From an uncultured Pelagibacteraceae bacterium (GTDB lineage Bacteria; Pseudomonadota; Alphaproteobacteria; Pelagibacterales; Pelagibacteraceae): 64,000 bases of DNA. Both the position numbers and the translations under genes were made by a program. The notes below the pieces were generated by a model, which was not told the origin of the DNA, made no database searches, and saw only the letters and a list, made by a program, of their open reading frames with translations. Numbering within the stretch: position 1 is the stretch's first letter; each line of letters begins with the position of its first letter. The stretch lies in contig CACJUF010000003.1 in the NCBI GenBank assembly GCA_902596515.1, positions 20,825-84,824 of the forward strand, written 5' to 3'. Of the stretch, positions 54,872 to 63,744 are shown in pieces.

Positions 54872-57211
54872 ATGTCGCAAACTACTTTAGATATTAAAGA
54901 GCCTGGTCTGAATGTTTTACCACCTGGAGTTGAAAGACATGTCGTTAACGCTGGTGGTCTTACTGGTTTACAAATTTTTCCGGATGATGAAATAGAAATC
55001 ATTAATGAGGAAGGAAATCAAATTTGTGAAATCATTTGTTTTGATAAAGATGGAAAATCTGAGCTTGGAATTTTAAATCAAAAAGAAAATTGTAAAAAAA
55101 GTTTTATTAAAGAGTTACTAAAAGGTAAAGATGAAAGCTCTTTAATTACAAACCTACAATTAAAAAAAAGAAATTTAGATATTAATAAATCAAAATCATC
55201 AATTTTGTTTGATGAACAAACTCCAAGTGGTGAAAAAATTAAGATAAAATCTAAAGATAAATGTTACGTTATTTTTGCAGCGCCACAAAACAATATGCTG
55301 GTATCAGAGCAAAATCCTTCGAGCGATTTAACGTTATTCATTAAAAGATATAAAATAATTAATGATAAAGAATTATCAATAATTCCTGATCCTATTTATG
55401 AGCCAAATTATGAGGAAAATATTGAGAGACAAACTGCAATTTCATTCGAAGTTAAAGAGGGAGATTTTATTCAAGTAATAAGTCCAGCAGGCAGACAATG
55501 TTCTGACTTTGTTGCATTCGACACAAAAAAACTTGATAAGAAGGTTGAAAAAGGTCTTGATTGGCAAACAACTAGAACTTTTATGGGAAATACTTTTCCA
55601 GGTCCTGGTTTATTTTCAAAATTTTACGACACCGATCATGAACCATTAGTTGAAGTCATAAGAGATACTGTTGGAAAACATGATACATTTAATCTTGCTT
55701 GTACTTCAAAATATTATGAAGACGCTGGCTATTTTGGTCATCCTAATTGCTCTGAAAACTTAAATAATGCAATGGCAAAATATGGTGTTCAAAAACAAAA
55801 AGGATGGCAGGCTATCAATTTATTTTTTAATACTTCAGCAACAGGTTTAAATTCAGTAATTTCAGACGAGTCATATGCAAGACCTGGGGATTATGTAATG
55901 TTCAGAGCTTTAAAAGATTTAACAATTGGGACAACCGCTTGTCCTAGTGATATCGATGCATGTAATTCATGGAATCCAACAGATATTTTTGTTAGAACCT
56001 ATGACAAGAAAAAAGAATTTTCAAAATCTTTTGCATTTAGAATGAAAACAGACTCTGAAAAAAAACTTACTAGAAACTCTGGCTTTCACGAAAAAACCTC
56101 TAAGCTTACTAGAAATTTTATTGATGCTAGAGGTTTTTGGCTACCTAATGATTATACCAAGCATGGTGTTGTTGAAGAGTACAATGCTTGTAGAGAAAAA
56201 GCAGTCTTGATTGATTTATCTGCTTTAAGAAAATTTGAAATTATAGGTCCTGATGCTGAGGAATTGATGAATTATACATTAACTAGAAATATTAAAAAGC
56301 TTGCTGTTGGTCAAGTTGTTTACTCTGCGATGTGTTATGAAAACGGAATGATGTTTGATGATGGTACATTATTGAGATTAAGTGAAACTGGTTTTAGATG
56401 GATTTGTGGAGACGAATATGGTGGTGAATGGCTGAAAGAAATAGCTAAAAAGAAAAACTTTAAGGTCAATGTAAAAAATTCAACTGATCAAATTAGTAAC
56501 GTATCAATACAAGGTCCAAAAAGTAGAGAGATATTAAAAAAAATGATTTTTACTCCACCAACACAACCGTCTATAGATGAACTGGAATGGTTCAGATTTA
56601 CTATTTGTAGAATTGAAAACCTTCAAGGTATTCCATTGATTGTTTCGAGAACAGGATATACTGGCGAACTTGGTTACGAAGTCTGGTGTCATCCGAGTCA
56701 TGCCTCTGACGTTTGGGATAAACTTATGGAAGCTGGAAAAAATGAAGGCTTAATTCCTGCTGGATTTGCAGCTTTAGACAAACTTAGAATTGAAGCTGGT
56801 TTAATTTTATTTGGTAATGAATTTGATGGTCAACAAGATCCTTTCGAGGCTGGAATAGGTTTTGCTGTTCCATTAAAAACTAAAGAGGAAGATTTTATTG
56901 GTAAAGAGGTTTTGAAAGAAAGAAAAGCAAATCCTCAAAAAAAACTTGTGGGATTAGAACTTATTGGAAAAGAGGCGGCTGGACATGGTGATTGTGTGCA
57001 CGTTAAAAGATCTCAAGTAGGCGTGATAACTAGTGGTTGTTTATCCACGACTTTAAATAAAAATATAGCTTTATGTAGAATCGATACTCAGTACTCAAGT
57101 GAAGGGACTGAAGTTGAGGTTGGTAAAATTGATGGTCATCAAAAAAGAATTACTGCAAAAGTAGTTAGGTTTCCGCATTTCGATCCGAAGAAAACAAGAG
57201 TCAGATCCTAA
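54872..57211 (+). CDS. tdm: TMAO demethylase (DUF1989-GcvT fusion)
   Basis: 779 aa from the ATG at 54872; a longer frame from 54683 runs into the tmoX gene and is rejected. The N-terminal half carries the DUF1989/urea-carboxylase-associated fold (SPAGRQCSDFVAFD, YFGHPNCSENLN, DIDACNSWNPTD, with Cys residues as candidate Zn ligands), and the C-terminal half from about 400 is a GcvT folate domain (SRTGYTGELGYEVWC). This architecture is that of Tdm, which splits TMAO into dimethylamine and formaldehyde for THF. Divergent from tmoX. Confidence 0.93.
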   Translation: MSQTTLDIKEPGLNVLPPGVERHVVNAGGLTGLQIFPDDEIEIINEEGNQICEIICFDKDGKSELGILNQKENCKKSFIKELLKGKDESSLITNLQLKKRNLDINKSKSSILFDEQTPSGEKIKIKSKDKCYVIFAAPQNNMLVSEQNPSSDLTLFIKRYKIINDKELSIIPDPIYEPNYEENIERQTAISFEVKEGDFIQVISPAGRQCSDFVAFDTKKLDKKVEKGLDWQTTRTFMGNTFPGPGLFSKFYDTDHEPLVEVIRDTVGKHDTFNLACTSKYYEDAGYFGHPNCSENLNNAMAKYGVQKQKGWQAINLFFNTSATGLNSVISDESYARPGDYVMFRALKDLTIGTTACPSDIDACNSWNPTDIFVRTYDKKKEFSKSFAFRMKTDSEKKLTRNSGFHEKTSKLTRNFIDARGFWLPNDYTKHGVVEEYNACREKAVLIDLSALRKFEIIGPDAEELMNYTLTRNIKKLAVGQVVYSAMCYENGMMFDDGTLLRLSETGFRWICGDEYGGEWLKEIAKKKNFKVNVKNSTDQISNVSIQGPKSREILKKMIFTPPTQPSIDELEWFRFTICRIENLQGIPLIVSRTGYTGELGYEVWCHPSHASDVWDKLMEAGKNEGLIPAGFAALDKLRIEAGLILFGNEFDGQQDPFEAGIGFAVPLKTKEEDFIGKEVLKERKANPQKKLVGLELIGKEAAGHGDCVHVKRSQVGVITSGCLSTTLNKNIALCRIDTQYSSEGTEVEVGKIDGHQKRITAKVVRFPHFDPKKTRVRS

Positions 57212-57561
57212 TGCCAAAATCAGCGAAGGATTTATTGGAATTTTGGGAAGATCAGATGAAACTTTCTCATACTTCTAGTAATTACTTTTTTAGAAAATCG
57301 CCTTCACATTATCATATGATGCTTTTAGTGATGCATGCGTATAAATATAAAGAAAATCTTACTGTTGAGGAACTTAAGACTAAACTGTTTAAAACTTCAC
57401 GTCCAAAGTCAGCTTTGATGATAAATGAGGCTTGTGAAAAAGGTTTTTTCTTTTTAGAGAAAACCTCAAATGATCAAAGAAAAAAGCACATTAAACCAAG
57501 TGAGAGTTTTATTAACGAGTTCAATAATTATATAGAAACACTAAAACATCTAAGTTTTTAA
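57211..57561 (+). CDS. Small winged-helix (MarR-like) protein
   Basis: 116 aa. Helical core with LTVEELKTKLFKTSRPKSALM resembling a recognition helix, then a wing-like GFFFLEKTSNDQRKKHIKPS typical of MarR-type proteins (DxRxKxI). It starts one base within the tdm stop, so it is co-translated with the demethylase and may be a local regulator. Too short for a full MarR dimer domain. Ligand and target unknown. Confidence 0.65.
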   Translation: MPKSAKDLLEFWEDQMKLSHTSSNYFFRKSPSHYHMMLLVMHAYKYKENLTVEELKTKLFKTSRPKSALMINEACEKGFFFLEKTSNDQRKKHIKPSESFINEFNNYIETLKHLSF

Positions 57562-57641
57562 TATTTATACAAGTTTTACTTATATTTTTTATATATATAA
57601 AAAACTATATATTTAAGTCGCACGAAAAATAAAGTTTGTAT

Positions 57642-58967
57642 ATGTCATTACCGACAAAAGCAAAAGTAGTAATAATCGGTGGGGGTATCCACGGTTTAAG
57701 CACTGCTTGGAAATTATCTGAAACTTATAAAAATCCTGGTGACATTGTAGTTCTTGAAAAAAAAGACACTGCTGCTGGAGCAAGTGGAATTGCATGTGGA
57801 GTAGTTAGAAATAATTATTTTCAACCAGCAATGAGAGAATTGATGGCCCACTCAGTGTCTGTTTGGGAAAGCGATCCAAAAGCATTTAAATATAATCCAG
57901 TTGGTTATTTACAAATATCACCTGAGGTTATGCATGAAGACGTAGCAAGTATTTATGAGCAACAAAAAGCAATTGGATATGAATCTGATTTTATAGAAGG
58001 TGAAAAGGATTGCATGAAATACATGAAGGGAATGTTTGATGATTGGCAAGCTAAAGGCATAACTTCAATTCTTCATGAAAAAAAGGGCGGATACGCATTT
58101 AATAAAGACTCTATTAAAGCTCTAGAAAATAAATCTACTTCTAATGGTGTTCAAGTGATGAAAGGTGTGAAAGTTACAGGATTTAAAAGAGGAAGTAACA
58201 GCAAGGCGGTTACAGGAGTTGAAACAGATAAAGGCACAATCGATTGTGAGCAAGTAGTAATTGGAGCAGGACCGTGGGCTAGAGATTTTTGGAATATGCT
58301 TGAACTTCCTAAAACAGCAAACATCAAAGGTAAAGATGGTAAAATGCATGTAACTGACATGTGGACTTATTGGATGCTTCAAGAAGGTGTTATTGGTGTC
58401 GAACCAGATTACTTAAAAACAAATGATGGAAAACAGCCGCCTGTAGTTCACGTAGATTCAACTGCACCACTATATTCTGATAAAACAAAAAAATTAATTA
58501 CAGATAAAATCTGGGGAATTTATTATAAACCTGATATTGAAGGTTTAGGAGTTCAAGGTGGAACATCTCCTTACATTGTTAAAAAACATTTTGATCAGGT
58601 AAATGTTGATCCTTATGGAATTGAATCTCCGGAGTATCAAACTACTGATGCATTTAGTGATATGTGGTGCTCTGCTTTAGCTCATTGCCAAAAAAGATTT
58701 GAGGGAAAATCTGATTTATATAGAAAAGGTCCATCAGGTGGACTTGGATGCATGACACCGGACTCATTTCCAATCTTTGATAGATTTTTTGAAAACGTAT
58801 ACATGATTGCTGATGCTAACCACGGATATAAAATGATTGGTGTTGGTGAACTTGTAGCCAAAGAAATTCTTGGTACCGAAAGTGATTTATTAAAACCGTT
58901 TAGATTCAACCGTTACGAGAAGGGCGAACTTCACCCTACTTCGAACAGTCCGTTTCCTTGGAGTTAA
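57642..58967 (+). CDS. FAD-dependent oxidoreductase (DAO family)
   Basis: 441 aa from the ATG at 57642; the TTG two codons earlier is less likely. FAD fold VVIIGGGIHGLSTAWKLSE near 8-26 and CGVVRNNYF. No GcvT domain is attached, unlike the 23383-25815 enzyme. Its place between tdm and gmaS suggests action on an N-methylated intermediate (dimethylamine, methylamine derivative, dimethylglycine or N-methylglutamate). The substrate is not determined. Confidence 0.85.
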   Translation: MSLPTKAKVVIIGGGIHGLSTAWKLSETYKNPGDIVVLEKKDTAAGASGIACGVVRNNYFQPAMRELMAHSVSVWESDPKAFKYNPVGYLQISPEVMHEDVASIYEQQKAIGYESDFIEGEKDCMKYMKGMFDDWQAKGITSILHEKKGGYAFNKDSIKALENKSTSNGVQVMKGVKVTGFKRGSNSKAVTGVETDKGTIDCEQVVIGAGPWARDFWNMLELPKTANIKGKDGKMHVTDMWTYWMLQEGVIGVEPDYLKTNDGKQPPVVHVDSTAPLYSDKTKKLITDKIWGIYYKPDIEGLGVQGGTSPYIVKKHFDQVNVDPYGIESPEYQTTDAFSDMWCSALAHCQKRFEGKSDLYRKGPSGGLGCMTPDSFPIFDRFFENVYMIADANHGYKMIGVGELVAKEILGTESDLLKPFRFNRYEKGELHPTSNSPFPWS

Positions 58968-59037
58968 ACTCTTGGCCTAGACACTAATAAATTTTTCAGT
59001 TACGCTTGAATAAAATTATAATTCATTGAGGGGAAAA

Positions 59038-60507
59038 ATGACGGATCTAGAAAAGCACGTAAACCGACCTGGTAGAGACAAACAAGTTAAAAAAGTTAGA
59101 GAAAAAATAAACGAATTAGGAATTACTTATATTTATTATCAATTCATTTCTGTAACAGGGAGAGTTGTAGGTAAAGGAATACCTGCAGATCATTGGGAAA
59201 GAACAGCAGAAAAAGGTTTTCAATTAGTATACGGAGCTACAGCAAACTTATTTTTAGATCGTCATAATAATTATATAGGTTATGGACCTGAAGCAATGGA
59301 ATTAGTCGGTATTCCTGATCCAGAAACTTTCTGTCAATTACCATGGGACAAAAGAGTAGGAAGAGTTTTTGTGACATGCTTTAGAAACAGAGAAGAGAGA
59401 AATAATCCTGGTGGACATTTAACTTCTGACTGCAGAGGAAATTTAAGAATTTTTATGGATGAATTCCAGAAAAAGCACGGTTTAGAATTAAGAGTTGGAA
59501 CTGAACCTGAAATGATGTGGCTGACAAAAAATGATGACGGTACTCCTACAGGAAAAGGGTTTTCAAAACCATTCTGTTACCACATTGATCAGTTTGAGTC
59601 ATTGAGGCCAGTATTCATGAAAGTAATTGAATACGCAAAAGCTATGGGTCTAGATATGATCCAAGGAGATCATGAAGATGCACCAGGACAATTAGAATTA
59701 AACTGGACATATGACAATGTTCTTCGAAATGCAGACAGACTATCAACTTATAGACAAATATGTGCTCAGGTTGCTAGAGAACACAATCTTATTGCATGTT
59801 TTATGACTAAACCATTTATGGGAGTTTCTGCAAGTGGTTGTCATACGAACATGTCTTTATGGAAAGGTGGAAAAATTAAAACAAATAAACTTGGACACAA
59901 ATCTTTACCAGGAGTTGAAGAAGTTTTTGGTTATGTTGAAGGTGGAACTAATACATTTATGCCTGATACGAAAGATATGCAATTGCCAGGTAAAATTGGT
60001 TTACAATCGATAGCGGGTATTATGGAACACCTTCCTGCTTTAACAGCGTTAGGATCTTCAACGGTAAATTCTTATAGAAGATTATGGGATCAAGGTTTTT
60101 GGGCACCTGTTTATGCTGACTGGGGTTACCAAAATAGAACTTGTGGATTAAGGGTATCAGCGCCTGGAAGATTTGAATACAGATCTGTAGACTCAATGCA
60201 TAATCCTTACTTATTAGGTGCTGCATTATTAAAAGCTTGTGATCATGGAATAAGTAATAAAATGAAACCAGCTGATCCTGAATCTAGAAATATTTATGAA
60301 GCTCAAAAAGCTGGTAAGGATGTAAAAAAACTTCCTTTAAGTTTAGGTGAAGCTTTGGAAAGATTATCAGAAGATGAGGTAATTAAATCAGCTATGCCTG
60401 ATGAAATGTATAAAGTTTTTCATTGGTATAAAAATGATGAATGGGAAAGATTTTTAGGAGCAACAACTCAATGGGATCTGGATACTTATCTAGATTGCTT
60501 ACCATAA
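59038..60507 (+). CDS. gmaS: Gamma-glutamylmethylamide synthetase (type III glutamine synthetase family)
   Basis: 489 aa from the ATG at 59038, with GAGGGG just upstream. Glutamine synthetase beta-barrel features: VGTEPEMMWL, GDHEDAPGQLELNW, CFMTKPFMGVSASGCHTNMS, SSTVNSYRRL and RFEYRSVDSMHNPYL. GlnA-type enzymes of this branch (GlnT/GmaS) ligate methylamine to glutamate. The following mgsABC genes make GmaS much more likely than a plain glutamine synthetase. ATP-dependent, cytoplasmic. Confidence 0.9.
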   Translation: MTDLEKHVNRPGRDKQVKKVREKINELGITYIYYQFISVTGRVVGKGIPADHWERTAEKGFQLVYGATANLFLDRHNNYIGYGPEAMELVGIPDPETFCQLPWDKRVGRVFVTCFRNREERNNPGGHLTSDCRGNLRIFMDEFQKKHGLELRVGTEPEMMWLTKNDDGTPTGKGFSKPFCYHIDQFESLRPVFMKVIEYAKAMGLDMIQGDHEDAPGQLELNWTYDNVLRNADRLSTYRQICAQVAREHNLIACFMTKPFMGVSASGCHTNMSLWKGGKIKTNKLGHKSLPGVEEVFGYVEGGTNTFMPDTKDMQLPGKIGLQSIAGIMEHLPALTALGSSTVNSYRRLWDQGFWAPVYADWGYQNRTCGLRVSAPGRFEYRSVDSMHNPYLLGAALLKACDHGISNKMKPADPESRNIYEAQKAGKDVKKLPLSLGEALERLSEDEVIKSAMPDEMYKVFHWYKNDEWERFLGATTQWDLDTYLDCLP

Positions 60508-60531
60508 AAAATACGGAAAGAGGAAAAGTAT

Positions 60532-61476
60532 ATGTGCGGAATTGCGGGATTAATTCATAGAGGGAAATCTTCGAAAGTTGGTCATGAGCTTCAAGGTATG
60601 TTGCAAGCTCTGAAACATAGAGGAGAAGACTCTACAGGTTATGCTTTATACGGAGATACTGATGGAAAAAATTTTATTATGCGTTTTAAAGTTGGAGAAA
60701 ACGTTGGTGAAGGTAGTACATCAGTTGCTGAAGACGTTTCTGTTTATGATGAAAGAAAAAAAATTGTTGATAGTTATCTTAATGAAATGGGTGCAAAAAT
60801 TATCAAAGAGGAAAGAATACTCCCCTACTCATTAAGATATGAAATAGAATATAATAAAAAAGATTTATTAGAATTTTCACAAAAGATTGAAAGTATTCCT
60901 GGAGTAGAAATACTTTCTATGGGTAAATCATTAGAGGTAATTAAAGATCTTGGAAATGCTAAGATGGTTTGTGATAGATACAATTTAGATAAACTTGTTG
61001 GTACTCATGCAATTGGACATGCGAGAATGGCGACTGAGTCTGGTGTAGATATCAAATCTGCTCACCCGTTTTGGGGTTATCCGTTTAGCGATGTATCAGT
61101 TGTTCACAATGGTCAACTTACAAATTATTGGAATAATAGAAGAGCTTTAGAAAATAAAGGAATGAGATTTATGTCTGAGTGTGACTCAGAACTTATTGCT
61201 GTTTATTTAGCAGAAAAAATGAGAGATGGCGCATCTTTAGAAGAAGGTATGAAAGAGTCTCTTACTGGATTAGATGGTGTCTTTACTTATTTTGTAGCTA
61301 CAAAAGACTCTTTAGGTATGGCGAAAGACACTATGGCTGCTAAACCTTTAGTTTTATATGAGTCCGATGATTTAGTAGCAATGGGTTCAGAGGAAATAGC
61401 AATTCGATCAATTTTACCACAAGAAATTGATACTTATGACCCATTCGATGGGGAGGTTAAAGTATGGCAAATATAA
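60532..61476 (+). CDS. mgsA: N-methylglutamate synthase subunit A (class II glutamine amidotransferase)
   Basis: 314 aa. Starts MCGIAGLIHRG with Cys2 as the N-terminal nucleophile after Met removal; HRGEDSTGYALYG, HARMATESGV and HNGQLTNYWN complete the Ntn-glutaminase site. It probably releases the methylamine nitrogen from gamma-glutamylmethylamide for the synthase. Overlaps mgsB by 13 bases. Also described as GlxB in older annotations. Confidence 0.92.
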   Translation: MCGIAGLIHRGKSSKVGHELQGMLQALKHRGEDSTGYALYGDTDGKNFIMRFKVGENVGEGSTSVAEDVSVYDERKKIVDSYLNEMGAKIIKEERILPYSLRYEIEYNKKDLLEFSQKIESIPGVEILSMGKSLEVIKDLGNAKMVCDRYNLDKLVGTHAIGHARMATESGVDIKSAHPFWGYPFSDVSVVHNGQLTNYWNNRRALENKGMRFMSECDSELIAVYLAEKMRDGASLEEGMKESLTGLDGVFTYFVATKDSLGMAKDTMAAKPLVLYESDDLVAMGSEEIAIRSILPQEIDTYDPFDGEVKVWQI

Positions 61477-62318
61477 AAAGTGTTTCCAAAAAAACTAAAG
61501 CTCAAGCTATGGGTATGCACACTGAAGTTTTAACAGGACGAACACAACAAAAATTTTTCAATCCTGATGAAGCAGAAAATTTCTATTATTTTGGAACCCA
61601 TGATGTTGATTTTAATAAAAGAACTGACCTTGATGTTAAAGATATGACCGCTGCAGAAGCAAATAAAGAAATAGATAATTTAATGGGACAAGGTTATGGA
61701 ACAATTGTAATTAAAAACCCTCAAGGAAAACATAGTTTAGGTGTTGGTATTTTGAATAAATTAAATTTAATTTTTGAAGGAAGTTTAGGATATTTCGGAA
61801 TGGGATCGTGTGATGGTCCAATAGTTCGAATCAATGGAAGAGTTGGATGGTCTTGTGCAGAAAATTTGATGGCTGGAAAAGTTGTAATTGAGAAAAATGC
61901 TGGATCCTGTTTTGGAGCTGCTATAAGAGGTGGTGATTTAATCTGCAAGGGTAGTGTGGGTGCAAGAACAGGTATTGATATGAAAGGTGGCACAATAATT
62001 ATAGGTGGTGATGCGGGTGCATTTACTGGGTTTATGATGCAAAGAGGAAGGATCATCATCTTAGGAGATGTTGGTATAAATTTAGGTGATTCGATGTATG
62101 ATGGGACAATTTTCGTAGGTGGAGAAATTGGCTCTTATGGTAGTGATGCTGTAGATGCCGAGTTGACTAAAAGTGATCAAGATTGGTTAAAGAGAAAATT
62201 AAAGGTTGCTGAGATCGGTGAAAATTTTGATGTAAGTAAAATGAAAAAAATTGTAGCAGGTAAAAAACTTTGGAATTACGACAACTTAGAACCTACTGAG
62301 AAAAAAGGAGCAATTTAA
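61464..62318 (+). CDS. mgsB: N-methylglutamate synthase subunit B (GXGXG domain)
   Basis: 284 aa. Glutamate synthase C-terminal-type beta-helix with repeats such as KGSVGARTGIDMKGGTIIIG, GDAGAFTGFMMQ and LGDSMYDGTIFVGGEIG. It forms the structural channel partner of the FMN subunit. It overlaps mgsA and abuts mgsC (one base). Confidence 0.92.
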   Translation: MANIKSVSKKTKAQAMGMHTEVLTGRTQQKFFNPDEAENFYYFGTHDVDFNKRTDLDVKDMTAAEANKEIDNLMGQGYGTIVIKNPQGKHSLGVGILNKLNLIFEGSLGYFGMGSCDGPIVRINGRVGWSCAENLMAGKVVIEKNAGSCFGAAIRGGDLICKGSVGARTGIDMKGGTIIIGGDAGAFTGFMMQRGRIIILGDVGINLGDSMYDGTIFVGGEIGSYGSDAVDAELTKSDQDWLKRKLKVAEIGENFDVSKMKKIVAGKKLWNYDNLEPTEKKGAI

Positions 62319-63736
62319 TGGCTAAGAAAAAAAAGAAAAAAAATGGTAAATTAAAAACTAATGGTAACGTAGGTGGAAAAACTGACGTACATTTAAGTTC
62401 TAACGGTGGCAGAAATAAAAGTTTATTAGGTCATAATGCTATTTTCACACCAGAAGTAATTGATGATATTCATATTAAATCTCAGTTAGGAAGATACAGA
62501 ATGCGTGGAATGGCATTAATGAAAAAGATTCCAACATTTGATGATTTAGTTTTCTTGCCAGGAACACTTACAAGGTTTGTAATCGAAGGTTACAGAGAAA
62601 AATGTGAAACTAAAACTGTTATTGGACCAAGATGTGAAAATCCAATTGAATTAGATATTCCAGTTTATATTACTGGTATGAGTTTTGGTGCTTTATCTTA
62701 TGAAGCAAAAACTGCATTAGCAAGAGGTGCTACAATGGCAGGTAGCGCAACATGTTCAGGTGAAGGTGGAATGATACCTGATGAAAGAAGATATTCTGAA
62801 AAATGGTTTTATCAATGTATTCAATCAAGATATGGATTTAACCCACATCATGCTCAACTAGCTGATGGAATAGAAGTTTTTATCGGACAAGGACAAAAAG
62901 TTGGTATGGGTGGTCACTTAATGGGTCAAAAAGTAACTGACCAAGTTGCTGAAATGAGATCATTGCCTTCAGGTATTGATCAAAGATCTCCTGCAAGACA
63001 TCCTGACTGGTTAGGTCCAGATGATTTAGCATTAAAAGTAGAAGAACTTAGACAACTAACTAAAAATAAAGTTCCAATTCAATTAAAATTAGGTGCATCA
63101 AAGGTTTATGACGATGTTCGTATGGCTGCAAAATGTGATCCAGACTCTATTTATTTAGATGGAATGGAAGGATCTACAGGAGCAGGTCCACACATTGCTG
63201 CTGCAAACACTGGTATCCCTGGTATTGCGGCTATTAGAGAAGCAAGAAGAGCTTTAGACGATGTTGGAAAAACTGGAAAAGTTACTTTAATTTATGCTGG
63301 TGGTGTTAGAGATGGTGCTGACATGGCAAAAGCCTTAGCTTTAGGTGCAGATGCAATAGCTATTGGTACAGGTTCTATGATTGCGCTAAACTGTAACAAA
63401 GATATTCCAGAGGCAAATTTTGAAAAAGAAATGGGTGTGAAAGCTGGTGAGTGTTATCACTGTCATACTGGAAGATGTCCTGTGGGAGTTGCTACACAAG
63501 ATCCAAAACTAAGAGCAAGATTAAACCCTGATGATGCAGCTTTAAGAGTTTATAATTATCTACATTCAATGACGCTTGAAGCCCAGTTATTAGCTAGAGC
63601 GTGTGGAAAAACAAATATACACTCTTTAGAACCTGAGGATTTAGCAGCGCTTACCTCAGAGGCTTCAGCTTTAGCGAAAGTTCCTTTAGCGGGTACTAAT
63701 TACACTGTTGGGGTTGATAACTTTCATAAAATTTAA
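62318..63736 (+). CDS. mgsC: N-methylglutamate synthase subunit C (FMN/Fe-S glutamate synthase domain)
   Basis: 472 aa. FMN-binding barrel: LDIPVYITGMSFGALSYEAK, SGEGGMIPDERRYS, IQLKLGASKVYDD, DGMEGSTGAGP, and GGVRDGADMAKALALGADAI. The Fe-S Cys site is ECYHCHTGRCPVGVATQDP. The N-terminus is a Lys-rich tail (MAKKKKKKNGK). It catalyses the reductive transfer to 2-oxoglutarate, forming N-methylglutamate. Starts one base within the mgsB stop. Confidence 0.93.
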   Translation: MAKKKKKKNGKLKTNGNVGGKTDVHLSSNGGRNKSLLGHNAIFTPEVIDDIHIKSQLGRYRMRGMALMKKIPTFDDLVFLPGTLTRFVIEGYREKCETKTVIGPRCENPIELDIPVYITGMSFGALSYEAKTALARGATMAGSATCSGEGGMIPDERRYSEKWFYQCIQSRYGFNPHHAQLADGIEVFIGQGQKVGMGGHLMGQKVTDQVAEMRSLPSGIDQRSPARHPDWLGPDDLALKVEELRQLTKNKVPIQLKLGASKVYDDVRMAAKCDPDSIYLDGMEGSTGAGPHIAAANTGIPGIAAIREARRALDDVGKTGKVTLIYAGGVRDGADMAKALALGADAIAIGTGSMIALNCNKDIPEANFEKEMGVKAGECYHCHTGRCPVGVATQDPKLRARLNPDDAALRVYNYLHSMTLEAQLLARACGKTNIHSLEPEDLAALTSEASALAKVPLAGTNYTVGVDNFHKI

Positions 63737-63744
63737 AGGTATTA

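Noticed and set aside
57585..57604. 20-bp AT-only palindrome before the FAD oxidoreductase gene
   Set aside because: Composition makes such palindromes likely by chance here; no T-run, no conserved boxes, only a weak terminator case for the tdm unit.
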